From: UBA7803 sp963822255
GTDB lineage: Bacteria; Pseudomonadota; Gammaproteobacteria; Pseudomonadales; Azotimanducaceae
Length of the DNA: 64,000 nucleotides
Direction: 5' to 3'
NCBI GenBank assembly: GCA_963822255.1
Contig: CAWGGV010000008.1
Coordinates: 1,612,001 to 1,676,000 of the forward strand
Shown here: positions 26,959 through 35,532 of the stretch, piece by piece
Numbering within the stretch: the first letter of the stretch is position 1
How the letters are laid out: every line of letters starts with the position of its first letter
Made by a program: the position numbers and the translations under genes
The notes under the pieces: generated by a model
Database searches by the model: none
What the model was told of the DNA's origin: nothing
The model's input: the letters and a program-made list of their open reading frames with translations, nothing else

Positions 26959-27423
26959 ATGAATCTGCTGCTCGCCAACATCCATGAATACGTCGGCCAG
27001 GAAGTGGCCGTCACCGACTGGGTCGCCCTGGACCAGATGCAGGTGAACATCTTCGGAGAAGTCACCCGGTGGGCGAAGCGCGGCCACTGTGATCCCGAGT
27101 GGGCCAGGGAACACGGCGCCTACGGTGGGACCCTGGTGCACGGATTCTTCATGGTGAGTCTGGTTACGCACTTTCTGGAGCTCGGCGGATTCATGTACAA
27201 GGACGGCAAAAGCCCCCTCAACTACGGCATGGACAAGGTGCGGATCCTCAGTCCCGTGGTCGTGGGCGACGGCGTTCGGCTACGCGACCGCATCTCGGTC
27301 ATGGACGTCCAGGACAAAGGCGAAGGAAAGCGCCTGATCAAAACTTCGCATAACATCGAATCGGAAGGCGCTGACAAGCCGGCGGCCTACGTGGAGTATC
27401 TGAATCTCTGGCGGCCGAGGTAG
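26959..27423 (+). CDS. MaoC-family (hotdog) dehydratase
   Basis: 154 residues, start at ATG 26959. The hotdog core includes 'WAREHGAYGGTLVHGFFMVS', a MaoC-type hydratase loop with the catalytic Asp/His context ('D.eWAr..g..g.tLvHGff'), and 'LNYGMDKVRILSPVVVGDGV' with 'VRLRDRISVMDV', the strand pair after it. Predicted to hydrate enoyl-CoA substrates, cytosolic. Its stop lies within a long inverted repeat shared with the converging SDR gene. Confidence 0.85.
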   Translation: MNLLLANIHEYVGQEVAVTDWVALDQMQVNIFGEVTRWAKRGHCDPEWAREHGAYGGTLVHGFFMVSLVTHFLELGGFMYKDGKSPLNYGMDKVRILSPVVVGDGVRLRDRISVMDVQDKGEGKRLIKTSHNIESEGADKPAAYVEYLNLWRPR

Positions 27424-27483
27424 GCGCGAGAAGCGGGTGAACTCCCGCGCCGTCGCCGAGCGGCCTCGCCTCCTACTTCGGCC
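27413..27483. terminator. Inverted repeat spanning two converging stop codons
   Basis: Arms GGCCGAGGTAGG (27413-27424) and CCTACTTCGGCC (27472-27483) pair at 11 of 12 positions; an inner GCGGG/CCCGC pair (27433-27437, 27444-27448) sits in the loop. Each arm contains the last codons of one gene. It is a plausible bidirectional terminator without a T-run, but the coincidence of coding and pairing makes it unproven. Confidence 0.4.
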
Positions 27484-28234
27484 CGAACCGTTGCCCCGCA
27501 TCCACCCGCACCGTGCCGCCGTTCATCATGGCATTCTCGTAGATGGCGATGGCCTGAATGGCATAGTGAATGGGTCTGCCCATCTTCTTGGGAAACGCCG
27601 CATCCTGGGTCAGCCGGTCCGCGAACTCGTCCGGAATACCTTTCGTGAGGCCGGTCGCGAACAGGCTCGGGGCAATGGCGTTGGCTCGAATCCCCAGGCT
27701 CCCCAGGTCTCTGGCCATCACGAACGTCATGCCGACGATGCCCGACTTCGCCGCCGCGTAGGCCACCTGGCCGATCTGACCCTCGAAGGCGGCAATTGAC
27801 GCGGTATTGATGATGCAGCCTCGCTCACCATCTTCGTTCGGCTCGTTGGTCGCCATCTTCGCGGCGATCAGTCGGGAAATGTTGAAGGACGAGATGAGGT
27901 TCAGATTGATCACCCGCTGAAACTCCTCGAGCGGGTGAGGCCCTTCCTTGCTCAGGGTCCTTCTGGCGACCCCGCCTCCGGCGGTGTTGCAGCACAAGTG
28001 CACCGAGCCCAGCGCCTCGACCGCAGCATCGATCGCCGTTTCCGTCTCTGCATTGTCCATCACGTTGCACGGATGAAAGGTGCCTCCGAGCCGTTCGGCG
28101 ACTTCCTCACCCTTCGACGTCGGCAGGTCCAGAATCGCGACGTTGCCGCCTCGTTCACGAAACAGCTCCGCGGTCGCCAGCGCCATGCCCGACGCGCCCC
28201 CCACAAACACGGCGTTGTGTCCTTCGATCTGCAT
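27473..28234 (-). CDS. Short-chain dehydrogenase/reductase
   Basis: 253 residues, classical SDR. Rossmann motif 'AVFVGGASGMALATAELF' (G-x3-G-x-x-A variant: GGASGMA), 'NTAGGG' (usual NNAG), catalytic 'INTASIAAFEGQIGQVAYAAAKSGI' with Ser/Tyr/Lys in the right spacing, and 'RANAIAPSLFATGL'. Asp in 'AILDLPTSKG' favours NAD(H). It resembles 3-hydroxyacyl-CoA dehydrogenase type 2 (HSD17B10), which acts on short branched acyl-CoA and steroids; the 'YAAAKSGIVGMT' wording matches that subgroup. Confidence 0.9.
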   Translation of the reverse strand: MQIEGHNAVFVGGASGMALATAELFRERGGNVAILDLPTSKGEEVAERLGGTFHPCNVMDNAETETAIDAAVEALGSVHLCCNTAGGGVARRTLSKEGPHPLEEFQRVINLNLISSFNISRLIAAKMATNEPNEDGERGCIINTASIAAFEGQIGQVAYAAAKSGIVGMTFVMARDLGSLGIRANAIAPSLFATGLTKGIPDEFADRLTQDAAFPKKMGRPIHYAIQAIAIYENAMMNGGTVRVDAGQRFGPK

Positions 28235-28281
28235 TGCAAAGCCTCGACGTTGATTTCAGCTTGGTCGACGGTAGTCTACTG

Positions 28282-28370
28282 CGGCCGGGCTACCTTCGGG
28301 AGGGCGCGGAGGTGGTCAAGGTGGAGCCGCCCATCGGCGATCCCAGCCGCAACGGCGTTGAGACGGTCAG
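28282..28370 (+). pseudogene. Relic of a class III CoA-transferase N terminus
   Basis: The plus strand here codes 'YLREGAEVVKVEPPIGDPSR', which is the conserved 'LA.lGAEVVKVEPP.GDP.R' strand of CaiB/BaiF CoA-transferases. Nothing of the rest of the gene is found: the frame runs into the antisense of the hydrolase at 28367-29110. A minor trace of a deleted CoA-transferase gene, consistent with three intact relatives elsewhere in the window. Confidence 0.5.
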
Positions 28371-29110
28371 AGCCCGGCCAGGAAGCCACCGAGCGCCGCA
28401 GCGCCGCGCGCCGGGTCCTCACACATCCACCAGTGGCCGAGACCCTGCAAAACGGCCACCTTCGCGCCGGCCCGCTCCGCCGTGCGCCGTGCCAGGGCTT
28501 CCCCGCCGGTATAGGGATCCTCGGTGGGAATGAGCACGAGGCCAGGCCGGGCGCGGGCCCGGGCCACGTCCGCACCCAGGTTTGCCATCGCCGGCTGCGC
28601 GGCGGACCGGTAGAGCGCCAGGATGCACCGGGCCATCTCCTCGTCCACCGCCTCCGCCACGCGCCGTGCCACGTCCTGCGACATGCCCAGGCTCTCGAAC
28701 TGAGCGGCGCGATCGCTGACCGACACCGCCGTCATAGCGGCCACGGCATCTTCCCCCACACCGGGCGTCTGCCATAGCTGCGCGGCATCGTGCCATACGT
28801 ACGCCGGGTCGAAACAACCGGCAATGTCGGTGACCCAGGAGCGCACGAGCTCCGGATGTGACATGGCGATGCGCATGACGTGGCCGCCGCCCCAGTCGTG
28901 GCCGACCAGATCCACCGGACCTTCCATCTGCCGCAGCTCGCCCGCCAGCCAGTCGAGGTAAGCATCACTGGTGGCGGCGAACCCGGCGGGCACCGGCGCA
29001 CCGAAGCCGGGCGGCGAGAGCGCCACGACATCGTCCCGATCCAGCTGCTCTCTCAGCGCGTCCCAGATGGCATCGGTCTCGGGATTTCCGTGAACCAGAA
29101 CGACTGGCAT
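28367..29110 (-). CDS. Alpha/beta hydrolase, epoxide hydrolase/haloalkane dehalogenase type
   Basis: 247 residues. 'MPVVLVHGNPETDAIWDALR' gives the oxyanion HGNP motif, the nucleophile elbow is 'VDLVGHDWGGGHVMRIAM' with Asp as nucleophile (G-x-D-x-G-G), and the final 'LQGLGHWWMCEDP' supplies the base His. An Asp nucleophile separates it from lipases and puts it with epoxide hydrolases, haloalkane dehalogenases and fluoroacetate dehalogenases. The cap domain covers about residues 110-190 and is short. Cytosolic. Confidence 0.85.
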   Translation of the reverse strand: MPVVLVHGNPETDAIWDALREQLDRDDVVALSPPGFGAPVPAGFAATSDAYLDWLAGELRQMEGPVDLVGHDWGGGHVMRIAMSHPELVRSWVTDIAGCFDPAYVWHDAAQLWQTPGVGEDAVAAMTAVSVSDRAAQFESLGMSQDVARRVAEAVDEEMARCILALYRSAAQPAMANLGADVARARARPGLVLIPTEDPYTGGEALARRTAERAGAKVAVLQGLGHWWMCEDPARGAAALGGFLAGL

Positions 29111-29146
29111 GGCTCCTCCTGTCTTTGCTCGTCTGCCGATGCCGAT

Positions 29147-29956
29147 TCACCGGCGATCGGCTGCGTCCGGGCCGTACACCCAGTGCATCCAGCCGCGCCG
29201 CTCGAACGGCCGCCAGCCACCTTCCCGCTGCGCGAGCCGCTCGGCCAGCAGGAACAGCACCCCGGCGTTGAAGCCGAGACCGATGTGGCTGCCGTAAACC
29301 TCGACGTTCTCGGCGATGGAAGACCCTGTCTGGCGCGCGATCTGCCAGGGCACGATGCCGTCGCTGCGGGAGTAAACGGCAGTGCTCGGGACCCCGGGCA
29401 GCGCATCGCTTACCAGCAGGCGCAGGCGCCCGATCTGCTCCCGGTCCAGCGTGCCGCCACTCATCCGGCTCATGGCGCGCTGGGCGCGGGATGGATTCGG
29501 CGTGCCGCCAATGGGACTGCCCATGGTGATCACCTGACGCACGCGTTGCGGATGGAAATGTGCCAGCAGCCGGGCATAGACGCCGCCCAGGCTCCAGCCC
29601 ACCAAACTGACCTTGCGCTCGCCGGCGGCGCTCGAGACCGCCTCCAGCCGCTCGCTGAGCCGGTCGAGCAGATCGGGCACAGCGGGGCCGAGGTTGCGGC
29701 CGAGGCCCCAGCCTGCCGCCGTCAAATTCTGGGCGGCGAGGTAGCGGCGAATCACGGCCGTCGAGGCGTCGCCGCCGCCGTAGCCGGGGAGCACCAGCAC
29801 GGGATGGCGGTCACCGCGCGGGGCGAGCGTCAGATAGGGCGCCGCGGGAATCAGTGCGGCGATCTCGGCCAGGGCGCGCGGCCCTTCCGCGAGAGCCAGG
29901 CGGCGGTCCCGGTTGACGGTCGGCGGAGCACGGCCGGGCGCCATGGCGTCGCTCAT
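29147..29956 (-). CDS. Alpha/beta hydrolase, lipase/PHB-depolymerase-like
   Basis: 269 residues from 29956. 'RHPVLVLPGYGGGDASTAVI' opens the fold, the nucleophile is Ser in 'VSLVGWSLGGVYARLLAHF' (G-x-S-x-G), 'AVYSRSDGIVPWQIARQ' carries the acid residue and 'VYGSHIGLGFNAGVLFLLAE' the His. The S-H-I-G sequence near the His is typical of PGAP1/lecithin-acyltransferase-like bacterial hydrolases acting on long-chain esters. A short palindrome lies 28-44 bases upstream of its start. Confidence 0.85.
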   Translation of the reverse strand: MSDAMAPGRAPPTVNRDRRLALAEGPRALAEIAALIPAAPYLTLAPRGDRHPVLVLPGYGGGDASTAVIRRYLAAQNLTAAGWGLGRNLGPAVPDLLDRLSERLEAVSSAAGERKVSLVGWSLGGVYARLLAHFHPQRVRQVITMGSPIGGTPNPSRAQRAMSRMSGGTLDREQIGRLRLLVSDALPGVPSTAVYSRSDGIVPWQIARQTGSSIAENVEVYGSHIGLGFNAGVLFLLAERLAQREGGWRPFERRGWMHWVYGPDAADRR

Positions 29957-29983
29957 GAGGGTGTTCTTCGTCGATGCGGCAGT

Positions 29984-30000
29984 ATGTTGCAGAGCAACAT
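29984..30000 (-). promoter_or_regulatory. Palindrome upstream of the hydrolase gene
   Basis: ATGTTGC (29984-29990), AGA, GCAACAT (29994-30000), a perfect 7-bp inverted repeat with a 3-base loop. It sits 28 bases before the ATG at 29956 and 43 bases after the upstream gene's stop at 30043. An operator (TetR-like size) or a small hairpin are both possible; no T-run follows on the transcribed strand. Confidence 0.35.
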
Positions 30001-30042
30001 GCGGCCTGATGCGCCATAAGTCAATGGCCGGCGCGGGCGGAG

Positions 30043-31125
30043 TCAGCCTGGTAGGATCCGCCGCGCCACGAGATCCGCCAGCCAATGGCAGAAGCTCGCT
30101 TCCGTGTTCCACACGCCATCGAAACCGGCTTCGCGGATCTTCACGGTGCTGACGTAGGTCGGTGCCGGCGGCTCGGCGGCCCCATAGGCGAAACAGAGAT
30201 CGGCATAGTGGTGGGATTCTCCCAACAGCTCAAGCAGCGGAATGGGGCGAAGCCCGTGACGTTCCACGATCCGCTCCCAGACGTCCCCGTGCGCGGGAAT
30301 CCACTCGGCGAGCCGGATCGGCTCGTCCGGCCCGGTGGCGACGCCCAGGGTGCGTGCCATGGCCGGCCACATGTCACGAAAGGCAAACACCTCGCCGTTG
30401 GTGACGTTGTAGGTCTGCCGGCGCGCTGCCGGTGCTTCTGCCGCCCAGCACAGGGCCCGAGCCAGCAGCCGCGTGTCCACCGCCTCCCATACCCAGGTGG
30501 CGCCGCCGGGAAAGCTGAACGGCTGTCCCAACTCGCGGCGGATCGCCGCGTACACGCCGATGACCGGGGGCAGGTTCATCACCACGCCGTGATTCGGGCC
30601 GACGATGAGCTGCGGGCGGAAGATCGTGTAGTCGAGCCCGTCCGTCTCGGCGGCGGCGCGGACGTAGTCTTCGTGAAGCCAGTAGAAGTTCGGGTGCTCT
30701 ACCCGAGGCTGATCCTCGCGGGCGGGAATTCGCATCGGCCTGACATGGCCGCCGTAGGCCTTGGTGCCCTGCAGGATCGAGACGTGGCGCAGCCGACCGT
30801 GTGCCCGCAGCGGATCGAGGAGGTTGGCGAGCATGGCCCCGTTGGTCGCGATCTGCAGCGGATCCGTCCAACCGGCGATGAGGCCGGGCAACTCGAACAC
30901 GGCGCTGTACACCACATGCGTAACGTCGCCGAGCTCGGCGGCCGCGCGCCGGCAGGCGTCGGCGTCGGTGAGATCGAGCGGAAGGTGCCGATAGCGGCGG
31001 CCTTCGAGCAGCTCCGGCATGCGGCGCGATACGGCGACGACGTCCCAGCCGGCGTCGGCGAATTCGATGGCCGCGGCACTACCCACCAGCCCCGAGGCCC
31101 CGGCAACCAGCACGGTTTTCGACAT
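30043..31125 (-). CDS. PRISE-type NAD(P)-dependent reductase (iridoid synthase/5-beta-reductase family)
   Basis: 360 residues from 31125. 'SKTVLVAGASGLVGSAAAIE' is the extended-SDR Rossmann motif. 'HVSILQGTKAYGGHVRPMRI' contains the family signature 'LQGTKAYG', with Lys and nearby 'FYWLHEDYV' (Tyr) forming the K/Y pair of progesterone 5-beta-reductase/iridoid synthase enzymes; 'YTIFRPQLIVGPNHGVVMNL' continues the fold. It would reduce an activated enone. It is followed after 13 bases on the same strand by the FAD oxidase. Confidence 0.85.
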   Translation of the reverse strand: MSKTVLVAGASGLVGSAAAIEFADAGWDVVAVSRRMPELLEGRRYRHLPLDLTDADACRRAAAELGDVTHVVYSAVFELPGLIAGWTDPLQIATNGAMLANLLDPLRAHGRLRHVSILQGTKAYGGHVRPMRIPAREDQPRVEHPNFYWLHEDYVRAAAETDGLDYTIFRPQLIVGPNHGVVMNLPPVIGVYAAIRRELGQPFSFPGGATWVWEAVDTRLLARALCWAAEAPAARRQTYNVTNGEVFAFRDMWPAMARTLGVATGPDEPIRLAEWIPAHGDVWERIVERHGLRPIPLLELLGESHHYADLCFAYGAAEPPAPTYVSTVKIREAGFDGVWNTEASFCHWLADLVARRILPG

Positions 31126-31138
31126 CGGTTCTTCTCCG

Positions 31139-32527
31139 TCAGCCCGGTGCGATGTTCTGATTGATCCGGAACAGATTGCCCGGGTCCCAGATGCTCTTGA
31201 TCTCCGCCAGCCTGCCGAGGTTGGCGCCATACGCTTCGTCGGTGCGGTCAGCCTCGTCCTCGCTCAGGTAATTGACGTATACGCCGGCGCTGAACGGCCT
31301 CGTCGCGTCGAAAAACGCCCGAGTCCAGGCGACGTTGGCCTCGTCCTCCGCAGCGTCCGTCCAGCCGGTCCAGATGCCGAGGCTGAACGGTACCCTGCGG
31401 TGGGCGAAAGCCGTCTCCGCCGGATCCCTCCTCGCCATGGCACCGCCGAGGGGCTCGATGCCCAGGATGGTCAGCGAGCCGTGGAAATCGCCGACGAAGC
31501 GGATCAAGGTGTCGATGAGGTCGTCGTCGAGCCCGCGAACGTGCTGCGACTTCCAGTAGTAACGCGCGCCGCTGGGATTGCCGGCGTCGAACATGGTCTG
31601 AAGCATGGTGTACGGCATGGCGTCGACGCTTGCGGCGATGGGGTGTCCGAACTCGGCGAGCGGCGCGAGCAGGCGCTTACCTTCCTCCACCTCTCCTGCA
31701 TGGCAGGCGACGAACGCCAGCACCGGTCCGTTCCGATGCTCCGGGGAAAAGTCCGGCGGCGCATTGACCACCATGGCGTAGCAGGCCACCTCGTCCGACG
31801 CCGCACCGGAATACTCGCGATAAAAGCGCAGCGCATCCCCAGCCGCGCCCACGGGGTGGAAAACCACCGCGGCCGCCACGGTCGGCCCGACTTCGTGAAG
31901 CTGAAACTCCAGCAACGTCACCACGCCGAAATTTCCGCCGCCGCCGCGCAGCGCCCAGAACAGATCAGGGTGCTCTGTCGCCGAGGCACCCACCACCCGG
32001 CCATCCGCCGTCACTACCTCCGCACCTACGAGGTTGTCGCAGGCCAGCCCGTAGGAACGTGTGAGATAGCCGATGCCGCCGCCGAGGGTCAGACCCGCCA
32101 CACCCGTGCTCGACACCACACCACCGGTGCACGCAAGACCGAAAGCCTGAGCCTCCCGGTCGAAGTCGGCCCAGCGCGCCCCGCCGCCGACACGTGCGCG
32201 GCGGGCGGCAGGATCGACTTCCACCTGATTCATGGCCGAGAGATCGAGCGTGATGCCGCCGTCGCAGAGACCATTGCCGGACACGCTGTGGCCGCCGGCT
32301 TTGATCGATACCGGCAGACCCTGCTCGCGCGCGAACGCCACCGCCGCGACCACGTCGGCGCTGCCGCGACACTGCACGATCAGCGCCGGACGACGGTCGA
32401 TCATGCCGTTCCAGATCGATCGCGCCTGATCGTAGCCTGGCTCTCCCAGGCAGAGAAGTCGGCCATCGACGCGCCGACGGAGCGCGTCGACGGCTGCCGT
32501 GCCGGTTGCTTGCGTCCGCTTGCTCAT
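31139..32527 (-). CDS. FAD-linked oxidase of the berberine-bridge type
   Basis: 462 residues. PCMH-type FAD domain in the N-terminal half: 'RRPALIVQCRGSADVVAAVA', 'PVSIKAGGHSVSGNGLCDGG' with the flavin-linking His, and 'GVAGLTLGGGIGYLTRSYGL'. The second covalent-linkage Cys of bicovalent enzymes is not seen at the usual site, so single covalent attachment is likely. 'DLFWALRGGGGNFGVVT' and the C-terminal 'VNYLSEDEADRTDEAYGANL' complete the family. Oxidises alcohols or sugars with O2. No signal peptide. Confidence 0.88.
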   Translation of the reverse strand: MSKRTQATGTAAVDALRRRVDGRLLCLGEPGYDQARSIWNGMIDRRPALIVQCRGSADVVAAVAFAREQGLPVSIKAGGHSVSGNGLCDGGITLDLSAMNQVEVDPAARRARVGGGARWADFDREAQAFGLACTGGVVSSTGVAGLTLGGGIGYLTRSYGLACDNLVGAEVVTADGRVVGASATEHPDLFWALRGGGGNFGVVTLLEFQLHEVGPTVAAAVVFHPVGAAGDALRFYREYSGAASDEVACYAMVVNAPPDFSPEHRNGPVLAFVACHAGEVEEGKRLLAPLAEFGHPIAASVDAMPYTMLQTMFDAGNPSGARYYWKSQHVRGLDDDLIDTLIRFVGDFHGSLTILGIEPLGGAMARRDPAETAFAHRRVPFSLGIWTGWTDAAEDEANVAWTRAFFDATRPFSAGVYVNYLSEDEADRTDEAYGANLGRLAEIKSIWDPGNLFRINQNIAPG

Positions 32528-32576
32528 TGTCTGGCTCCTCCACCGTGGCGCGGTTCACCGCAACCCGGCGGTTTAT

Positions 32577-33332
32577 CTACAAGTTGCCTTTGTGCTGCAC
32601 CCCGTCGACCGGCAAGGTGACACCGGAAACCCAGGACGCCCGGGGCGAGGCGATGAATACCACCGCAGCGGCCACCTCGGCGTCCGTCCCCAGCCGACCG
32701 AACGGAATCGTCGAGCGGATCGCCTCGTACTGACCGGGGTTGTGGGTCTTCACCTGTTCCCACAACCCTCCCGGAAACTCAATGGATCCCGGCGCCACGC
32801 AGTTGACGCGGATGCCCTTCGGCGCCAGCACGTTGGCGAGCGTCTTGGCGTGACTGATGAGGGCCGCCTTCATGGCCGCGTAGGCAGGCGGCGAACCCGC
32901 TTCCATGCCCGATGTGGACGAGATGTGGACGATGGCGCCACCGCCTCGCTCGGCCATCCACGGCACCACCTGCCAGCACGCCCGCACGCTGCCCATCACG
33001 TCCACGCCGAAGCTCGCACCCCAGCCCGACTCGTCGTCCGAGACGCCGAACCCGGAGGTGTTGTTGACCAGCACGTCGACCCCGCCCAGCGCTTCCCGCG
33101 CTGCATCGAGAAAGCCCCGCAGGCTGTCGCCGTCAGCGACGTCGCAGGTGGCGGCGAACGCCGTGACGCCGAGATCGGCGATCTCCGCGCGTGTACGCGT
33201 GAGGGCTTCCTCACCGCGGGCGCAGATGGCGACGTTGGCGCCCTCTTGCGCAAAGGTCAACGCCGTGGCCCGGCCGATGCCGCGGCTGCCGCCGGTGACG
33301 ATGACGTTCCTGCTCTTCAGTCCCAGATCCAT
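32577..33332 (-). CDS. Short-chain dehydrogenase/reductase
   Basis: 251 residues. 'NVIVTGGSRGIGRATALTFA' (TGxxxGIG), 'DVLVNNTSGFG' (NNxS variant of NNAG), 'VHISSTSGMEAGSPPAYAAM' followed by Lys, with Ser, Tyr and Lys of the active site, and 'RVNCVAPGSIEFPGG'. 'AICARGEEAL' ends the second strand with Arg, favouring NADPH. It has its own gap of 49 bases before the FAD oxidase on the same strand and may share its transcript. Confidence 0.9.
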   Translation of the reverse strand: MDLGLKSRNVIVTGGSRGIGRATALTFAQEGANVAICARGEEALTRTRAEIADLGVTAFAATCDVADGDSLRGFLDAAREALGGVDVLVNNTSGFGVSDDESGWGASFGVDVMGSVRACWQVVPWMAERGGGAIVHISSTSGMEAGSPPAYAAMKAALISHAKTLANVLAPKGIRVNCVAPGSIEFPGGLWEQVKTHNPGQYEAIRSTIPFGRLGTDAEVAAAVVFIASPRASWVSGVTLPVDGVQHKGNL

Positions 33333-33450
33333 TGAGTCGTCTCCCGTGCAAGCTGTGCAGCATGCTAACACCTGAGTCCGGCGCCTTCCGCTGCGTTGAG
33401 GGACGTGCCGGCTCGCGCCACAATTGCGCTATCGGTGGACGGGGGCCCGC

Positions 33451-35526
33451 ATGAAGAAATTGACACGACCAGCGCTGGCTCTGGCGCTGCTGACGGCAGC
33501 CGTCGGCGCGTCGGCGGACGGAGCCGCAACGCCAGCGGCCGACCCCGGAACGTTCCATTCGGCGGATGTGTTCGATCTGGAGTTCGCCGCCGATCCCCAG
33601 GTGTCGCCCGACGGCAAGCAAGTGGTCTACCTGCGCACGGCCATGGACATCATGACCGATAAGCCACGCCACAACCTGTGGATCGTCGACGTCGCCGGCG
33701 GCAGTCACCGCCCGCTGCTGTCGGGCCGGGGCAACTACGCATCGCCGCGCTGGTCGCCGGACGGCAGGCGTCTCGCCTACATCTTCGGCGCGGAAGGCAG
33801 TCCGCAGCTCTACCTCCGATGGATGGACAGCGGTCAGACGGCGCTCTTGAGCAACCTGAGCGAGGCGCCTTCGTCCATCGCCTGGTCGCCGAACGGCCGC
33901 TGGATCGCTTTCACTATGTTCGTGCCGAAAGAGCAGCCGCCTCTGGTCAAACCGCCGAAGAAGCCGAAGGGCGCCGAGTGGGCACCACCGGTCAAGGTCA
34001 TCGACACGGTGCTGTACCGCGCGGACGGTGAAGGGTACCTCGAGTCCGGGTACACCCACGTGTTCGTGCTGCCGGCAGACGGCGGCACACCGCGGCAACT
34101 GACCCGCGGCGACTTCAATCATTCCGGTCCCCTGTCGTGGACGCCCGACAGCCGGCGCATCGTCTTCTCCGCGAACCGCCGTGACGGCTGGGAGTATCAG
34201 CCGGTGGAACGCGACGTGTACTCCGTGAACGTCGACGACGGCACCCTCACCCGACTCACGGACCGGGACGGCCCTGACGAGTCGCCGTCCGTCTCCCCCG
34301 ACGGCAAACGCATCGCCTACACCGGATTCGACGATCACCAGCAGGGGTACCAGGTCACCCATCTGTACGTCATGGACGCAGACGGCGGCAATCGCCGGAC
34401 GGTGACGGCGGACTCCGACCGCGACGTGGTGAATCCCCGTTGGTCGGCCGACGGCCGCGGCCTGTACTTCCTGTTCGACGACGACGGGGAGCGCAAGCTC
34501 GGCTACACGACCCTGGACGGGCAGGTCACCACCGTCGCCGGCCAGATCGGCGGCCAGGACCTCGGGCGTCCGTACACCAGCGGCACGTACAGCCTGTCGG
34601 GCAACGACGTTTACGCCGTCACCGTGAACTCACCCAGCCGGCCCGCCGACGTGGCGGCCGGCAGGGGCCGGCGGGCACCGGAGCGGCTGACCGCCCTGAA
34701 CGAAGACCTGTTCGCTCACAAGACCCTCGGCCAGGTCCGCGAGATTACCTGGAAGTCCACCTTCGACGGCCGCGACGTCCACGGCTGGCTGGTCACCCCG
34801 CCCGATTTCGACGGCTCGCGCAAATATCCGATGATCCTCGAGATTCACGGCGGGCCGTTCGCCGCGTACGGCCCGAACTTCACCGCCGAGATCCAGCTCT
34901 ACGCCGCCGCCGGCTACGTGGTGCTGTACGCCAATCCCCGCGGCAGCACCAGCTACGGCGAGGCGTTCGGCAATCTCATCAACCACGCCTACCCGGGCCA
35001 CGACTACGACGACCTGATGTCGGGGGTCGACGCCGTGCTTGGGGAAGGCTACGTGGACCCGGACCGGCTCTACGTCACCGGCGGCTCGGGCGGCGGGGTG
35101 CTGACGTCGTGGATCATCGGCAAGACCCAACGATTTCGCGCCGCGGCTGTGGCCAAGCCAGTCATCAACTGGACCAGCTTCGCGCTGACGTCGGACTTCT
35201 ACAGCTACTTCTACAAGTACTGGTTCTCCGGCCCGCCCTGGGAAGTCCAGGACGAGTACTGGCGCCGCTCACCGCTGTCGCTGGTCGGCAACGTGACGAC
35301 GCCGACCGTGCTGATCAACGGCGAAGCGGACTTCCGCACTCCCATATCCGAGGCCGAGCAGTTCTATCAGGCGTTGAAGCTGCGCAAGGTCGACACGGTG
35401 CTGGTGCGGGTACCGGATGCGCCCCACGGAATCGCCGGGCGGCCATCCGACCTGATCGCCAAGGTCGACCACATCCTCGCCTGGTTCGAGCGGCACGGGC
35501 CCGAGACGCCCGAGCGAACGCAGTGA
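33451..35526 (+). CDS. Exported S9-family peptidase (prolyl oligopeptidase type)
   Basis: 691 residues from 33451. Signal peptide 'RPALALALLTAAVGASADG' directs it to the periplasm. A seven-bladed propeller of TolB/WD-like repeats ('DPQVSPDGKQVVYLR', 'RRLAYIFGAEG', 'DESPSVSPDGKRIAYTG') covers about 30-430, and the alpha/beta hydrolase domain follows. The catalytic Ser is in 'YVTGGSGGGVLTSWIIG', Asp in 'NGEADFRTP' and His in 'RVPDAPHGIAGRPSD'. Cleaves short peptides, with many relatives being dipeptidyl- or acyl-peptidases. Its stop is seven bases from the stop of the peptide transporter operon. Confidence 0.92.
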   Translation: MKKLTRPALALALLTAAVGASADGAATPAADPGTFHSADVFDLEFAADPQVSPDGKQVVYLRTAMDIMTDKPRHNLWIVDVAGGSHRPLLSGRGNYASPRWSPDGRRLAYIFGAEGSPQLYLRWMDSGQTALLSNLSEAPSSIAWSPNGRWIAFTMFVPKEQPPLVKPPKKPKGAEWAPPVKVIDTVLYRADGEGYLESGYTHVFVLPADGGTPRQLTRGDFNHSGPLSWTPDSRRIVFSANRRDGWEYQPVERDVYSVNVDDGTLTRLTDRDGPDESPSVSPDGKRIAYTGFDDHQQGYQVTHLYVMDADGGNRRTVTADSDRDVVNPRWSADGRGLYFLFDDDGERKLGYTTLDGQVTTVAGQIGGQDLGRPYTSGTYSLSGNDVYAVTVNSPSRPADVAAGRGRRAPERLTALNEDLFAHKTLGQVREITWKSTFDGRDVHGWLVTPPDFDGSRKYPMILEIHGGPFAAYGPNFTAEIQLYAAAGYVVLYANPRGSTSYGEAFGNLINHAYPGHDYDDLMSGVDAVLGEGYVDPDRLYVTGGSGGGVLTSWIIGKTQRFRAAAVAKPVINWTSFALTSDFYSYFYKYWFSGPPWEVQDEYWRRSPLSLVGNVTTPTVLINGEADFRTPISEAEQFYQALKLRKVDTVLVRVPDAPHGIAGRPSDLIAKVDHILAWFERHGPETPERTQ

Positions 35527-35532
35527 CGGCCG

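Noticed and set aside
31019..32620. A 533-codon open frame on the plus strand
   Set aside because: Antisense to the FAD oxidase and the start of the reductase gene; composition is that of a shadow frame.
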